Assembly: GCF_006716765.1 (NCBI RefSeq)
Contig: NZ_VFPO01000001.1
Coordinates: forward strand, 6,448,001-6,512,000
Reading direction: 5' to 3'
DNA from: Actinomadura hallensis
Lineage (GTDB): Bacteria; Actinomycetota; Actinomycetes; Streptosporangiales; Streptosporangiaceae
Length of the DNA: 64,000 nt
Below, piece by piece: positions 49,333 to 57,964 of the stretch; positions within the stretch are counted from its first letter, which is position 1, and every line of letters starts with the position of its first letter. A program made the position numbers and the translations under genes. The notes below the pieces were generated by a model. That model saw only the letters and a list, made by a program, of their open reading frames with translations. It did not search any database and had not been told where the DNA came from.

Positions 49333-50001
49333 GTGACCGAGACGAAGGCCGTGAAGTCCGAGCAGACGCGGCGCCTGATCGTCGAGACGGCGCTGCGGCT
49401 GTTCAGGGAGCGCGGATACGAGGCGACGACGATGCGGGCGATCGCCAAGGAGGCGGGCGTCTCGGTCGGCAACGCCTACTACTACTTCGGATCCAAGGAA
49501 GAACTGATCCAGGCGTACTATGACGAGCTCCAGGAGGAGCACGTCGCGGCCTGCCGGGCCGTCCTGGACACCGAGACGGAGTTCGCGGCGCGGCTGCACG
49601 GCGTGCTGAAGGCCCGGGTCGACACGATGGTGCCGTACCACGAGTTCGCCGGGAAGTTCTTCAAGTTCGCGGCGGAGCCGACCAGCCCGCTCAACCCGTT
49701 CAGCGCCGAGTCGGGCCCGGCGCGCCAGTCCGCCGTGGCGATCTACCGCGAGGTCGTGGACGGCTCCGACCTGAAGATCGACAAGGAGTTCCGGGCGGAG
49801 CTGCCCGAGCTGCTGTGGCTGTACTCGATGGGCATCGTCCTGTACTGGGTGCACGACAGCTCCCCGGGCTGCCGCAAGACGTACCTGCTGGTGGAGCGCA
49901 CCGTCCCGCTGGTGAACCGCATGGTGTCGATGTCGCGGATGCCCGGGTTCAAGTCGGTGACGCGGGAGCTTGTCGGCATCATCCGCGAGGTCCGCGCCTG
50001 A
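49333..50001 (+). CDS. TetR-family transcriptional regulator
   Basis: A 222-aa repressor. The N-terminal HTH reads RERGYEATTMRAIAKEAGVSVGNAYYYFGSKEELIQAYY, canonical for the family. The C-terminal ligand domain is helical, with KFFKFAAEPTSPLNPFSAES. The GTG at 49333 is preferred; a GTG at 49324 would add three residues. Neither has a strong ribosome site. Target genes are not evident. Confidence 0.93.
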   Translation: MTETKAVKSEQTRRLIVETALRLFRERGYEATTMRAIAKEAGVSVGNAYYYFGSKEELIQAYYDELQEEHVAACRAVLDTETEFAARLHGVLKARVDTMVPYHEFAGKFFKFAAEPTSPLNPFSAESGPARQSAVAIYREVVDGSDLKIDKEFRAELPELLWLYSMGIVLYWVHDSSPGCRKTYLLVERTVPLVNRMVSMSRMPGFKSVTRELVGIIREVRA

Positions 50002-50024
50002 CCGGGCGGCCCGGGGCGGTCGCC

Positions 50025-50912
50025 TCACGGGAAGGTGATGTCCCAGTGGTCCTTCTCGCGGGCGAACAGGGCGCCGACCGGTGACCGGTACAGCCGGGCG
50101 CCGTCGCCGCGGACCCCGGTGAACGGCCAGCGCTCGACGGTCCGGTCGACGCAGCGGTTCGGCGCGATGTCGGCCTTGTAGCCGTTCCAGTGGCTGCGGG
50201 GGCCGCTGGCGTGTCCGCGTTCGGTGCCGCCGGTGACGACGACGTCACAGCCGCTCGACTTCTTGAAGCCGACCAGGCCCTTGATCGTGCCCCAGCGGAT
50301 CTGCTCGAACGACGTGCAGGTGGGGACGTTCCGGTCGGAGCAGCCGCCGGTCGAGCGCCAGCGGACGCCGTGCGCGCGCAGGACGTCCGCGGCGAAACCG
50401 TGCTCCACCCGCCGCGACTCGGGAATGTCCTCCGGCAGCGCGGGCGGCGCGTCCCCGGTGGTGGAGTCCCCGGTGGTGGAATCGCCGGTGGCGGGGGCGG
50501 AGTCCGGAGCGGCGGCGGACGGCGACGGTCCGGCGTCGTCCGGCCCGGTATCCGGCGGGTGCGCGGTCGCGGGCGGCGAGGTGCCCGGCGGCGGGGCGTG
50601 CCCGGCGGGCAGCAGCGGCGCCCTGTCCTGGTTCCGGCCGGGACCCGGACGGGTGAGGATCGATCGCAGTACCGGCGAGGGCGCGGCGGTGCGGGCGAGG
50701 ACGGCCTTCACCGGTGCGGATCGCCGCGCCGGAGCCTTCTCGGCGGCGGCCGCGCGTGCGGTGGTGGCGGCGAGCGTGGTGGTCGCGGCCGCGAGGCCCG
50801 TCAGCAGCGCCGCCGCCCGGAACACCGGGCCGTGCACCGTGGGTCTTCGCCGCCCGAGGGCGTGCCTGACGAGCGCGCGGGCGCGCGCATGGGCGCGGAG
50901 CAGCCGTGTCAC
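50025..50912 (-). CDS. Secreted or anchored peptidase M15-like protein
   Basis: A 295-aa protein. A basic N-terminus and hydrophobic helix (about residues 32-55) suggest export. A long Pro/Ala/Thr linker with TTGDSTTGD repeats spans 75-165. The C-terminal domain holds GPRSHWNGYKADI and DHWDITF, matching H-x6-D and final His zinc ligands of M15 peptidases (VanX/VanY, cell-wall endopeptidases). Four cysteines (CSDRNVPTC and others) suggest disulfides. GTG at 50912 with GGGGGA upstream is chosen. It would cut peptidoglycan stem peptides; inference from motif. Confidence 0.72.
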   Translation of the reverse strand: MTRLLRAHARARALVRHALGRRRPTVHGPVFRAAALLTGLAAATTTLAATTARAAAAEKAPARRSAPVKAVLARTAAPSPVLRSILTRPGPGRNQDRAPLLPAGHAPPPGTSPPATAHPPDTGPDDAGPSPSAAAPDSAPATGDSTTGDSTTGDAPPALPEDIPESRRVEHGFAADVLRAHGVRWRSTGGCSDRNVPTCTSFEQIRWGTIKGLVGFKKSSGCDVVVTGGTERGHASGPRSHWNGYKADIAPNRCVDRTVERWPFTGVRGDGARLYRSPVGALFAREKDHWDITFP

Positions 50913-51063
50913 GTGATCCCCCCGATCGACGTCGGTCGAGCACCCGGGGGGCGGGCCGGCTCCCTGCCGGCCGTTGCTCACTGGCGGCCGGTGGAGGGAC
51001 TGCCCGGCCTTCGATCTTGTAAACCCGGGGGCGGACGGAGCCTCCGCCCGCCCCCGGGGAAGA

Positions 51064-52836
51064 TCAGGACATGCCGAGCCGCCTGCGGGCGAAGTCGATC
51101 TCGGCGGCCATCTGCCGGATCCGCTCCTCGACGACGAGGGAGCCGTGCCCGGCGTCGTACCGGTACACCTCGTGCGGGTGGCCGAGCTCGTCCAGGCGCT
51201 TCAGGTAGTTGTCGATCTGCCGGATCGGGCAGCGCGGGTCGTTCTCCCCGGCCAGCACCAGCACCGGCGCCCGGACCTTCGAGACGTAGGTGATCGGGGA
51301 CGATTCGCGGTAGCGGTCCGGGACCTCGTCCGGGGAACCGCCGAACAGCGACCGGTCGAACGCCTGCAGCGCCTCCATCTCGTCCTCGTACGCGGCGACG
51401 TAGTCGGCGACGGGGACGGCCGCGATGCCGACGCTCCAGTCGTCCGGCTGGGTGCCGAGGCCGAGGAGGGTGAGGAACCCGCCCCACGACCCGCCCGTCA
51501 GCACCAGCTTCTCCGGGTCGGCGAGCCCGCTGGACACCGCCCAGTCTCGGACGGCCTTGATGTCCTCCAGCTCGGTGAGGCCGACGCGTCCCTCGATGGC
51601 GTCGCGCCACTCGGACCCGTACCCCGTGGAGCCCCGGTAGTTGACGCGGACGACGGCGAACCCGTGGTCCACCCACGCCGCGACCGGCGGGGAGAACGAG
51701 TCGTCGTCCTGCGCGGTGGGCCCGCCGTGCACGTCGAACACCGTCGGGAACGGCCGGTCGCCGTCGGGCTTGCTGACCAGCGCGTGGATGCGGCCGCCGG
51801 GGCCGTCGACCCACACGTCCTCGACCGGCACGGACGGCGGCGCGGCCGGTCCCGGCGGGGTGAGCACGACCGCGCCGGACGTGGACCTGATCACCGGCGG
51901 CTCGGCGGCCGACGACCAGGAGTACTCGACCGTCCCGTCCGGGCGGACGTCGGCGCCGGCGATCACCCCGCGCGGGGTCTTCAGCCGGGTGAGGCTCTCG
52001 TCGGACAGGTCGTAGCGGTACAGCTCGTCGCGCGCCTCGTGCGAGTGGGAGATCAGCAGCGCGGTCCCGTCCGGGTACCAGGTCGCGCCGATCTCGCCGG
52101 GCAGGTCGAGGACGATCTCCTTCTCACTGCCGATGACCGGGTCCCAGATGAGCAGCTCGTCGCGGCCGCGCCGCTCGTGGTTGACCAGGAGCCGCGAGTC
52201 CCCCTCGACGGGGGCGAACCCGGCCGCGTACACGCCCTTGCCGGGACCGTCCCACAGGTCGGCGACGGTGGCGCCGTCGGGCCGGACGACGCGCAGCGCC
52301 ATGTGGCGGCTGTCGCCGTGCTCGCTGTGGCCGATGGCGATCAGGCTCTCGCCGCGGGACAGCGCGGCGACGTGCGCGTCCTCCGCGTGGTGGTAGATGA
52401 CCTCGGGCGCGGCGCCCGCCTGGCACAGGTGGACGGTGGTGCCGTCGTCGCCGCTGCGCCCGACCACGGCGAGGCCGGTGCGGCCCAGGCACAGGCCCGC
52501 CGGGTACGACGGTTCGAGGTCGGGGACGGCGGGGACGCTCTCGGCGCCCTCCTCCGCGTCGAAGGGGACGCGGTTCCACACCCCGAACTCGTCGCCGTCG
52601 GTGTCGGCGAACCACCACACCCATTCGCCGGACGGGTCGATGGCGCCGATCCAGGTGCCGTTCGGCCTGTCGGTCACCTGGCGTTGCGCCCCGGTGTCAC
52701 GGTCCCACGTGTAGATCTCCCATGTTCCGCTGACGTTGGATCTGTAGATGCTGCGGCTCGGCGCGTCCCTGGCCCAGCGGGGCAGGCTCATCCGGGCGGC
52801 CCGGAAGCGCGCCTTCCAGCGTGCGTCGTCGACCAT
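51064..52836 (-). CDS. S9 family prolyl oligopeptidase-like peptidase
   Basis: A 590-aa serine peptidase. The N-terminal half is a beta-propeller (repeated W/G/D blades such as TGAQRQVTDRPNGTWIGAIDPSGEWVWW). The C-terminal alpha/beta hydrolase domain has DVHGGP, the nucleophile GGSWGG, catalytic Asp in AGENDPRCP and the final His in DAGHGS. It has no signal peptide, so is cytoplasmic. It is likely an oligopeptidase or acylaminoacyl peptidase. Confidence 0.93.
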   Translation of the reverse strand: MVDDARWKARFRAARMSLPRWARDAPSRSIYRSNVSGTWEIYTWDRDTGAQRQVTDRPNGTWIGAIDPSGEWVWWFADTDGDEFGVWNRVPFDAEEGAESVPAVPDLEPSYPAGLCLGRTGLAVVGRSGDDGTTVHLCQAGAAPEVIYHHAEDAHVAALSRGESLIAIGHSEHGDSRHMALRVVRPDGATVADLWDGPGKGVYAAGFAPVEGDSRLLVNHERRGRDELLIWDPVIGSEKEIVLDLPGEIGATWYPDGTALLISHSHEARDELYRYDLSDESLTRLKTPRGVIAGADVRPDGTVEYSWSSAAEPPVIRSTSGAVVLTPPGPAAPPSVPVEDVWVDGPGGRIHALVSKPDGDRPFPTVFDVHGGPTAQDDDSFSPPVAAWVDHGFAVVRVNYRGSTGYGSEWRDAIEGRVGLTELEDIKAVRDWAVSSGLADPEKLVLTGGSWGGFLTLLGLGTQPDDWSVGIAAVPVADYVAAYEDEMEALQAFDRSLFGGSPDEVPDRYRESSPITYVSKVRAPVLVLAGENDPRCPIRQIDNYLKRLDELGHPHEVYRYDAGHGSLVVEERIRQMAAEIDFARRRLGMS

Positions 52837-52922
52837 CCCCCCAGTATTACGGCCGATCAGACATGCGACGGAACCGTGTCGTCCGACTTGTCCTGGAAGA
52901 TCACGAGAGGGGGCGGGACGGA

Positions 52923-53684
52923 TCAGGGCGCGGCGAGGCGGCCGAGCACCTGGTCGATCGCGGCGCGGACCTGCCGGTCCATGGCGCGGGCGAACCCGGC
53001 CTCGACGGTGACCTGCGCACCGGGGCGCAGCCGCGCGAGCGTGTCGGTCAGCTCGCCGAGGTCCTGCTCCTCGATGTTCCCGATGACGTGCTCGGCGATC
53101 AGGCGGACGAACATCGCGGCGAGGTCGTCCATGCTGCGCTGGAGTTCCCGGCCCGCCGCGAGGACCTCCTCCAGCGGCACCCCGGCCTGGACGAGCGTCA
53201 CCGTCGCCTCCAGCTGGCGGCGGCTCCAGTGCGTGACGCGGTCGCCGTCGACCGTGATGTGGCCGAGAGCGGCGGCCTTCTCCAGGACCTCGGGGCGGAT
53301 CTGGTCACCCGGGAACAGCGCCGCCAGCTCGTCCAGCGTCATCGTGACCGGGACCTCGCGGGACCACGGCGTCGTCACGGCCTTCTCGACGCCGAGGACG
53401 GCGCCGATGTCGCGGCCCTGCTCCCACGCCGACAGCAGCTCGCGGATGCCCTCCAGGGTGTGGCCGCGTTCGAGCAGGTTCGCGATCATGCGGAGACGGG
53501 CCAGGTGGTCCTCGGAGTAGAGGCCGACGCGTCCCTCGCGCCGCGGCGGCGGCAGCAGCCTGCGCTCCTGGTAGTAGCGCAGCGTCCGCACCGGGAGGCC
53601 CGCGGCCTGCGCGAGCTCGCCGATGCGGTACTCGCGTCCGCCCGCGGTCCCGCCGGGCTGCTCCTCCGTCGGCTGTTCGCTCAC
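52923..53684 (-). CDS. MerR-family transcriptional regulator
   Basis: A 253-aa regulator. The MerR HTH reads YRIGELAQAAGLPVRTLRYYQERRLLPPPRREGRVGLYSEDH, followed by a linker helix. The long C-terminal part (about 100-253) is helical and lacks metal-binding cysteines, suggesting small-molecule or protein sensing. It is divergent from a small lipoprotein gene with about 140 bases between them. Confidence 0.93.
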   Translation of the reverse strand: MSEQPTEEQPGGTAGGREYRIGELAQAAGLPVRTLRYYQERRLLPPPRREGRVGLYSEDHLARLRMIANLLERGHTLEGIRELLSAWEQGRDIGAVLGVEKAVTTPWSREVPVTMTLDELAALFPGDQIRPEVLEKAAALGHITVDGDRVTHWSRRQLEATVTLVQAGVPLEEVLAAGRELQRSMDDLAAMFVRLIAEHVIGNIEEQDLGELTDTLARLRPGAQVTVEAGFARAMDRQVRAAIDQVLGRLAAP

Positions 53685-53822
53685 GCCGCAAGCATAGTTC
53701 GGGGCCGGACGCGGTCACGCCGCGCGCCCGGCGCCGCGGAACGGTTCCGGCGGCCGCGCGCGTCGAAGAGCACGGCGGCGGCGCTCCGCCGCCGCGCGGA
53801 CGGGCGCGGAGAGAGGTCGAAC

Positions 53823-54050
53823 ATGCGGAAGACACGTCCGGTGGCCGTCGCACTGGCCGCCCTGGTTCTGGTGTCGGGGCTGAGCGCGTGCGGCGGCAAG
53901 AACCGGTGGTGCGAGCACGACGCCACCGACCGGAGGGTCGCCGACAGCTACTGCGAGCGCGGCGTCGCCGGCTACGAGTGGGAGACCGGCAGCGACAAGA
54001 AAAAGAACAAGAAGGTGAAGAAGGTGAAGAAGACGCGCTCGCGCCGCTGA
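53823..54050 (+). CDS. Small lipoprotein with basic tail
   Basis: A 75-aa protein. Signal peptide and lipobox LVSGLSAC place the acylated Cys at 23. The mature part is short, has three further cysteines and ends in a lysine-rich KKNKKVKKVKKTRSRR tail, which could bind anionic envelope polymers or phospholipid. GAGAGAGG precedes the ATG. No family recognised. Confidence 0.75.
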   Translation: MRKTRPVAVALAALVLVSGLSACGGKNRWCEHDATDRRVADSYCERGVAGYEWETGSDKKKNKKVKKVKKTRSRR

Positions 54051-54096
54051 CGCCCGGCCGTGCCCCCGGTCATGCCGGACGGGCCGCGGCGCGGGG

Positions 54097-54237
54097 TCAG
54101 GTGACGCGGCGGGTCAGGGTCCTGCGTTGTCGGCGCCGCCGCTTCTCCTTGGCGGGCTGGTAGGCGTCCGCGGCGAGCAGGTCGCGGAGCCGGCGGGGGA
54201 CGATGTCCTCGCGGCGGTCGGCGAACGGTGAACGCAT
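54097..54237 (-). CDS. Small basic hypothetical protein
   Basis: A 46-aa frame beginning MRSPFADRREDIVPRRLRD and ending in a very basic segment KEKRRRRQRRTLTRRVT. GGGGAGAG lies five to six bases before the ATG. It follows the 88-aa gene on the same strand after about 120 bases. Possibly DNA- or RNA-binding by charge; it may also be spurious. Confidence 0.5.
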   Translation of the reverse strand: MRSPFADRREDIVPRRLRDLLAADAYQPAKEKRRRRQRRTLTRRVT

Positions 54238-54358
54238 CGGGGTCTCTCCCCTCGTCGTGGGCCGTCGTGTGCCCGGTGCCGGTAGCGGTCGTCGTTGCGG
54301 TCGTCGGTTGGCGGTCGTGTCGGTTCCTGGTCGTCGGACGGTGTCGTCGGGTGGGCGG

Positions 54359-54625
54359 TCAGGCGGCGGTCGTGAGATCGCCGCGGTAGGCCTCGGACAC
54401 GGCGGCGAGCGCCCAGCGCATCCGGGGGAGGTAGGTCTCGGGGTGGTCGCCGGCCTCCTGCGCGACGGTGGCGGCGCAGGCGCCCTCGCCGCCGCAGGCG
54501 GCGAGCCTGTCGGCGACGGCGGCGCGGACCTGCTCCGGAGAGGGCCGGTCGGACTCCTGCAGCCCGCTGCAGAACAGAACCTCGGCCAGCTCGGTGATCG
54601 TCAGCGAGGTGGGGGTGTTCGACAT
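54359..54625 (-). CDS. Conserved hypothetical small protein
   Basis: An 88-aa protein of a type common in actinomycetes: LTITELAEVLFCSGLQESDRPSPEQVRAAVADRLAACGGEGAC, then a conserved GDHPETYLPRMRWALAAVSEAY. Mostly helical, with conserved cysteines. GGAAGAAGG precedes the ATG. Function unknown. Confidence 0.75.
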   Translation of the reverse strand: MSNTPTSLTITELAEVLFCSGLQESDRPSPEQVRAAVADRLAACGGEGACAATVAQEAGDHPETYLPRMRWALAAVSEAYRGDLTTAA

Positions 54626-55138
54626 CGCGTGCCTTCTTCCTGCGGGGGCCTCCGTCCCCCTGCTGCCGGATATGACTGTGCCCGCCGGCCGGAGTAATCG
54701 CCATAGGGAGAAACCCCGACCCGGGTGGAGGGGACACCTGGGGAAGCCCGTGGACCGGGCCGCCCGTACGGGTCTTTGTCCTGTTGGGGTGGAATGTGCT
54801 TCGCTCACCGGTCGCCCTGCTGGGTGTCAGGGAATGACCTGGGCGTAGGGATTCAACTTGGGGGAGCCTGCGGCCGGGGACGTGGCCTGACCGCGAGCGG
54901 ACTCCGCGGGTGGGACGGGCCCGGTGCCGGGTTCGGCGACCCGTCCAGGGGGAACGGTCCGACCGTGCGCGGGGCCCGTGGGTCCGAGGCTGACCTCGTC
55001 CCGCGCGTCCGCGGTGCGGAACGCCGGATGGGGAGATACAAGCTCCCGGAGGCGGGCCCGTCGATCGTTCGGTCGTGACATGTCCAGGTTACGGCATGTT
55101 TCAAGAACCGATTACGGTCTGCACGTGTTCCTCCCAGG
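54626..55138. other. Long intergenic region
   Basis: About 510 bases between two minus-strand genes. It contains mixed high-GC sequence with several short frames on both strands, none with family features. An A/T-richer part with repeated CATGT and TTACGG-type words lies at about 55075-55120. No RNA gene was recognised. Confidence 0.45.
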
Positions 55139-56032
55139 TTAACCCCGGTGTGCAAATGCGTCCGCGAGCGCGTCGCGGAAGGCCCGCACGGCGGGGTGCG
55201 AGCCGCCGCCCCGGCGCGTCGCGGTGAACAGGCGGCGGATCCGGTCGTCCTCCGGCAGCCGGACCACCGGGATCGCCGGCGGGCCTCCCGACCACACCAG
55301 CCCCGGCAGCAGCGCGGCGGCGTGCCCGCGCTCGGCCAGCCGCAGGTGCAGCAGCAGGTCGGTGGACTCGAACCGCACGTCCGGCTCGAACCCCGCCGCC
55401 CGGCACAGCCGCGTCGCCCAGCGCCGCGACGCGGTGCCCTCGGGCTCCATCACCCACGGCGTCTCCGCGAGATCCCGCAGTCCCGCCCCGGGCGGCGCGG
55501 GCTCGGGGAGGGCGAGGGTGATCTCGTCCTCGCCGAGCTCGGCGTACTCGACTCCCGCCGGGCGCGGGCTCGGGTCTCCCGGGTACTCCTCGGTGATGAC
55601 CACGTCGAAGTCCCGCGCGAGCAGCGCCGGGATCGCGCTCTCGGGCTCGCGCTGGGTGACCTCGACGCGGAGCCGCGGGTGGGCGTCGCGCAGGGCGCCG
55701 AGCGCGTCCGGGACGAGGGCGAGCGCGGCGGTCTGGAACGCGGCGACCCGCAGCACCCCCGTGATGCCGCGCAGGGACGCGGCGAGGTCGGCCTCCGCGC
55801 GTTCGAGGCGTTCCAGGACGGCCTCGGTGTGCGCGACGAGGATCTCGGCCTGCGCGGTCAGCCGGACCCTGCGCCCCACGGGTTCCAGCAGCGCGACCCC
55901 GGCCTCCTTCTCCAGGACCGACAGCTGTTGCGAGATCGACGACGGGCTGTAGGAGAGGGCCTCGGCCACGGCGGCGAGCGTCCCGCGGTGCTTCAGCTCG
56001 CGCAGCAGCCGGAGCCGGTGGAGGTCCAGCAT
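55139..56032 (-). CDS. LysR-family transcriptional regulator
   Basis: A 297-aa regulator. The winged HTH reads LDLHRLRLLRELKHRGTLAAVAEALSYSPSSISQQLSVLEKEAGVALLEPVGRRVRLT. The substrate-binding fold follows with FQTAALALVPDALGAL and ALLARDFDVVITEEYPG. Starts at 56032 or 56038 are both possible; the former has CGGGG six bases upstream. It is divergent from the diaminopropionate ammonia-lyase gene with about 90 bases between, so it most likely controls that gene. Confidence 0.93.
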   Translation of the reverse strand: MLDLHRLRLLRELKHRGTLAAVAEALSYSPSSISQQLSVLEKEAGVALLEPVGRRVRLTAQAEILVAHTEAVLERLERAEADLAASLRGITGVLRVAAFQTAALALVPDALGALRDAHPRLRVEVTQREPESAIPALLARDFDVVITEEYPGDPSPRPAGVEYAELGEDEITLALPEPAPPGAGLRDLAETPWVMEPEGTASRRWATRLCRAAGFEPDVRFESTDLLLHLRLAERGHAAALLPGLVWSGGPPAIPVVRLPEDDRIRRLFTATRRGGGSHPAVRAFRDALADAFAHRG

Positions 56033-56122
56033 CGGCATCCCCGATCGTTCGGCTGAACTGACGATTATTGCTCGAAAACGTTCGCTGGACCGATCGAAGG
56101 CGGCTGGGGGAGCGTGGTGGGC
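56033..56122. promoter_or_regulatory. Divergent LysR-controlled promoter region
   Basis: About 90 bases between the LysR and ammonia-lyase genes. It contains CGATCG words near both ends and an A/T-rich centre (ATTATTGCTCGAAAACGTTC), suitable for LysR binding and overlapping promoters. Precise sites cannot be fixed by eye. Confidence 0.5.
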
Positions 56123-57238
56123 ATGCTCACGGCTCCCACCTCGCTCGGTTTCTCCTGGTTCGCCCGTCCCGCCGCCCGGGACTGGACGTGCCCGCCCGCC
56201 CCCGCCGACGCCGCCTCCTTCCACCGGGGGCTGCCCGGCCACGCCGCGACGCCGCTCGTCGAGCTGCCGCCGCTCGCCGCCGAGCTGGGCGCCGGACGGG
56301 TGTTCGTCAAGGACGAGTCGTCCCGCCTCGGGCTGCCCGCGTTCAAGATCCTCGGCGCCTCGTGGGGCGTGCACCGGGCGCTGTGCGACCACTACGGGCT
56401 GCCAATCGGCGTTCCGCTCGGGCGGCTGCGCGACGCGGCCGTGCCGCCGGTGCGGCTCGTCACCGCCACGGACGGCAACCACGGCCGGGCCGTCGCCGCG
56501 ATGGCGCGCATGCTGGGTCTCGACGCGGAGGTCTTCGTCCCCCGCGGGGTCCACCCGGCCGCCGTGGCCGCGATCGAGTCGGAGGGGGCGGAGGTCACCG
56601 AGGTGCCCGCGGCCTACGACGAGGCGGTCCGGACCGCGTCGGACGTCGCCGCCGCCGACCCGTCGGCCCTGCTCGTCCAGGACACCGCCTGGCCGGGGTA
56701 CGAGCGCGTTCCCCAGTGGATCGTCGACGGGTACTCCACGTTGTTCACCGAGATCGACGGGCAGCTCGCCTCGGTCGGCGCCGCCCCAGCGGGCCTCATC
56801 GCCGTCCCAGTGGGGGTGGGATCGCTGGCACAGGCCGCTGTGACCCACTACCGGGCCGGACGGTACGCGCCAACGGTGCTCTGCGTGGAACCCGACGCGG
56901 CGCCCTGCGTGCTCACCAGCCTGCATCACGACCGTCCCGTCACCGTCGAGACCGGGACGACGACCATGGCGGGGCTCAACTGCGCCACACCGTCCAGCCT
57001 GGCGTGGCCCTACCTCCGCTCAGGGGTGGACGCCGCAGTAGCGGTCAGCGACACCGACACCGCCCAAGCCGCCCGAGACCTCACCGCGCTCGGTGTGCCT
57101 GCAGGGCCGTGTGGAGCCGCGTCTCTGGCGGGCGCGCGCGCCGCCCTCAATCCCCAGCGCCGCGCGGACCTCGCGCCGGAGCACGCGGACACGATCGTCC
57201 TGCTGAGCACGGAGGGAGCCGCGGCCAACCCGGCGTGA
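56123..57238 (+). CDS. Diaminopropionate ammonia-lyase
   Basis: A 371-aa PLP enzyme that splits 2,3-diaminopropionate into pyruvate and ammonia. The PLP-lysine motif is LGLPAFKILGASW, with preceding TPLVELPPLA and FVKDESSR, then TATDGNHGRAVAAMARML binding the phosphate, and the late glycine block VPVGVGSLAQAAV. The length fits the DpaL family. The ATG at 56123 follows GGGGGAG; a GTG at 56114 is also possible. Control by the divergent LysR is likely. Confidence 0.88.
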   Translation: MLTAPTSLGFSWFARPAARDWTCPPAPADAASFHRGLPGHAATPLVELPPLAAELGAGRVFVKDESSRLGLPAFKILGASWGVHRALCDHYGLPIGVPLGRLRDAAVPPVRLVTATDGNHGRAVAAMARMLGLDAEVFVPRGVHPAAVAAIESEGAEVTEVPAAYDEAVRTASDVAAADPSALLVQDTAWPGYERVPQWIVDGYSTLFTEIDGQLASVGAAPAGLIAVPVGVGSLAQAAVTHYRAGRYAPTVLCVEPDAAPCVLTSLHHDRPVTVETGTTTMAGLNCATPSSLAWPYLRSGVDAAVAVSDTDTAQAARDLTALGVPAGPCGAASLAGARAALNPQRRADLAPEHADTIVLLSTEGAAANPA

Positions 57239-57433
57239 CCCCTTGCGTTGGCGCCGTCTCCCCGGCCTCGGCGTGACCGAATTTTATGGAATTCGGGGGA
57301 GCCATCCCGCCTACGCGTCGGTAACATAGTGGGCTCCGTCACCCTGGAACCCACCCGCCGGTCCTGCTCCCGGTCACTCCTCCACCCGCCTCGTCGGCGC
57401 GGGCGGCGCCGCCAACGAAGAAGGGGGACGTCC

Positions 57434-57874
57434 ATGAAGCCCGATCTGGAACGGTTCCTCACCGACCGCGTCGACGAGATCGCCGCCGAGATCGTCCAGG
57501 AGATCAGCGCCCGCGTGCCCGGCTACGCGCACGTCCGGGCCGGGGCCGTCGGGACGCTCGTCCGCGGCGCCCTGGCCGCCTACCTCGGCGCCCGCGACAA
57601 GACGGGCGTGCTCGAGGCGTTCCGGGTCCTCGGCGCCGGGGAGGCCCGCGCCGGGCAGGACGTCCGGCGCTTCGAGTCCGCCCTGCGCGCCGGCGCCCGC
57701 GTCCTGGTCCGCCGCACGGCCAGCGCCGCCGCCCGCTTCTACCCGCCGACCGGCGAGTACATCACGGTCATGGAGACCGCCTTCAGCGCCGAGAAGGAGA
57801 TCGTGGAGGCCGCCGTGGAAGGCCACCATCTGGCGAGCCTCCGGGCCCTCCACCCGCTGTTCAGCCAGAACTAG
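57434..57874 (+). CDS. Hypothetical helical protein resembling the N-terminal domain of PucR-type regulators
   Basis: A 146-aa all-helical protein starting MKPDLERFLTDRVDEIAAEIVQEISARVPGY and containing RFESALRAGARVLVRRTASAAARFY. This matches the N-terminal RsbR-like region seen in PucR/CdaR-family activators of actinomycetes, but the GGDEF-like and HTH parts are missing. It could be a stand-alone sensor domain or a truncated regulator. AAGGGGGACG precedes the ATG. Confidence 0.65.
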   Translation: MKPDLERFLTDRVDEIAAEIVQEISARVPGYAHVRAGAVGTLVRGALAAYLGARDKTGVLEAFRVLGAGEARAGQDVRRFESALRAGARVLVRRTASAAARFYPPTGEYITVMETAFSAEKEIVEAAVEGHHLASLRALHPLFSQN

Positions 57875-57916
57875 CGGCTCACCGGGCCCCGCGCGGGCCG
57901 ACCAGATCAGAACGCG

Positions 57917-57951
57917 CCAGGGCGCGACGCCGGCCGCGCGTCGCGCCCTGG
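57917..57951. terminator. Bidirectional terminator between convergent genes
   Basis: Perfect 14-bp arms CCAGGGCGCGACGC / GCGTCGCGCCCTGG with a seven-base loop, between the helical protein gene and the catalase gene. Confidence 0.8.
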
Positions 57952-57964
57952 GTAGTGCGTCGTC

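Noticed and set aside
55139..56929. A 596-aa frame with LysR at its C-terminus
   Set aside because: The N-terminal 300 residues are antisense to the ammonia-lyase gene; the LysR HTH begins at 56032.
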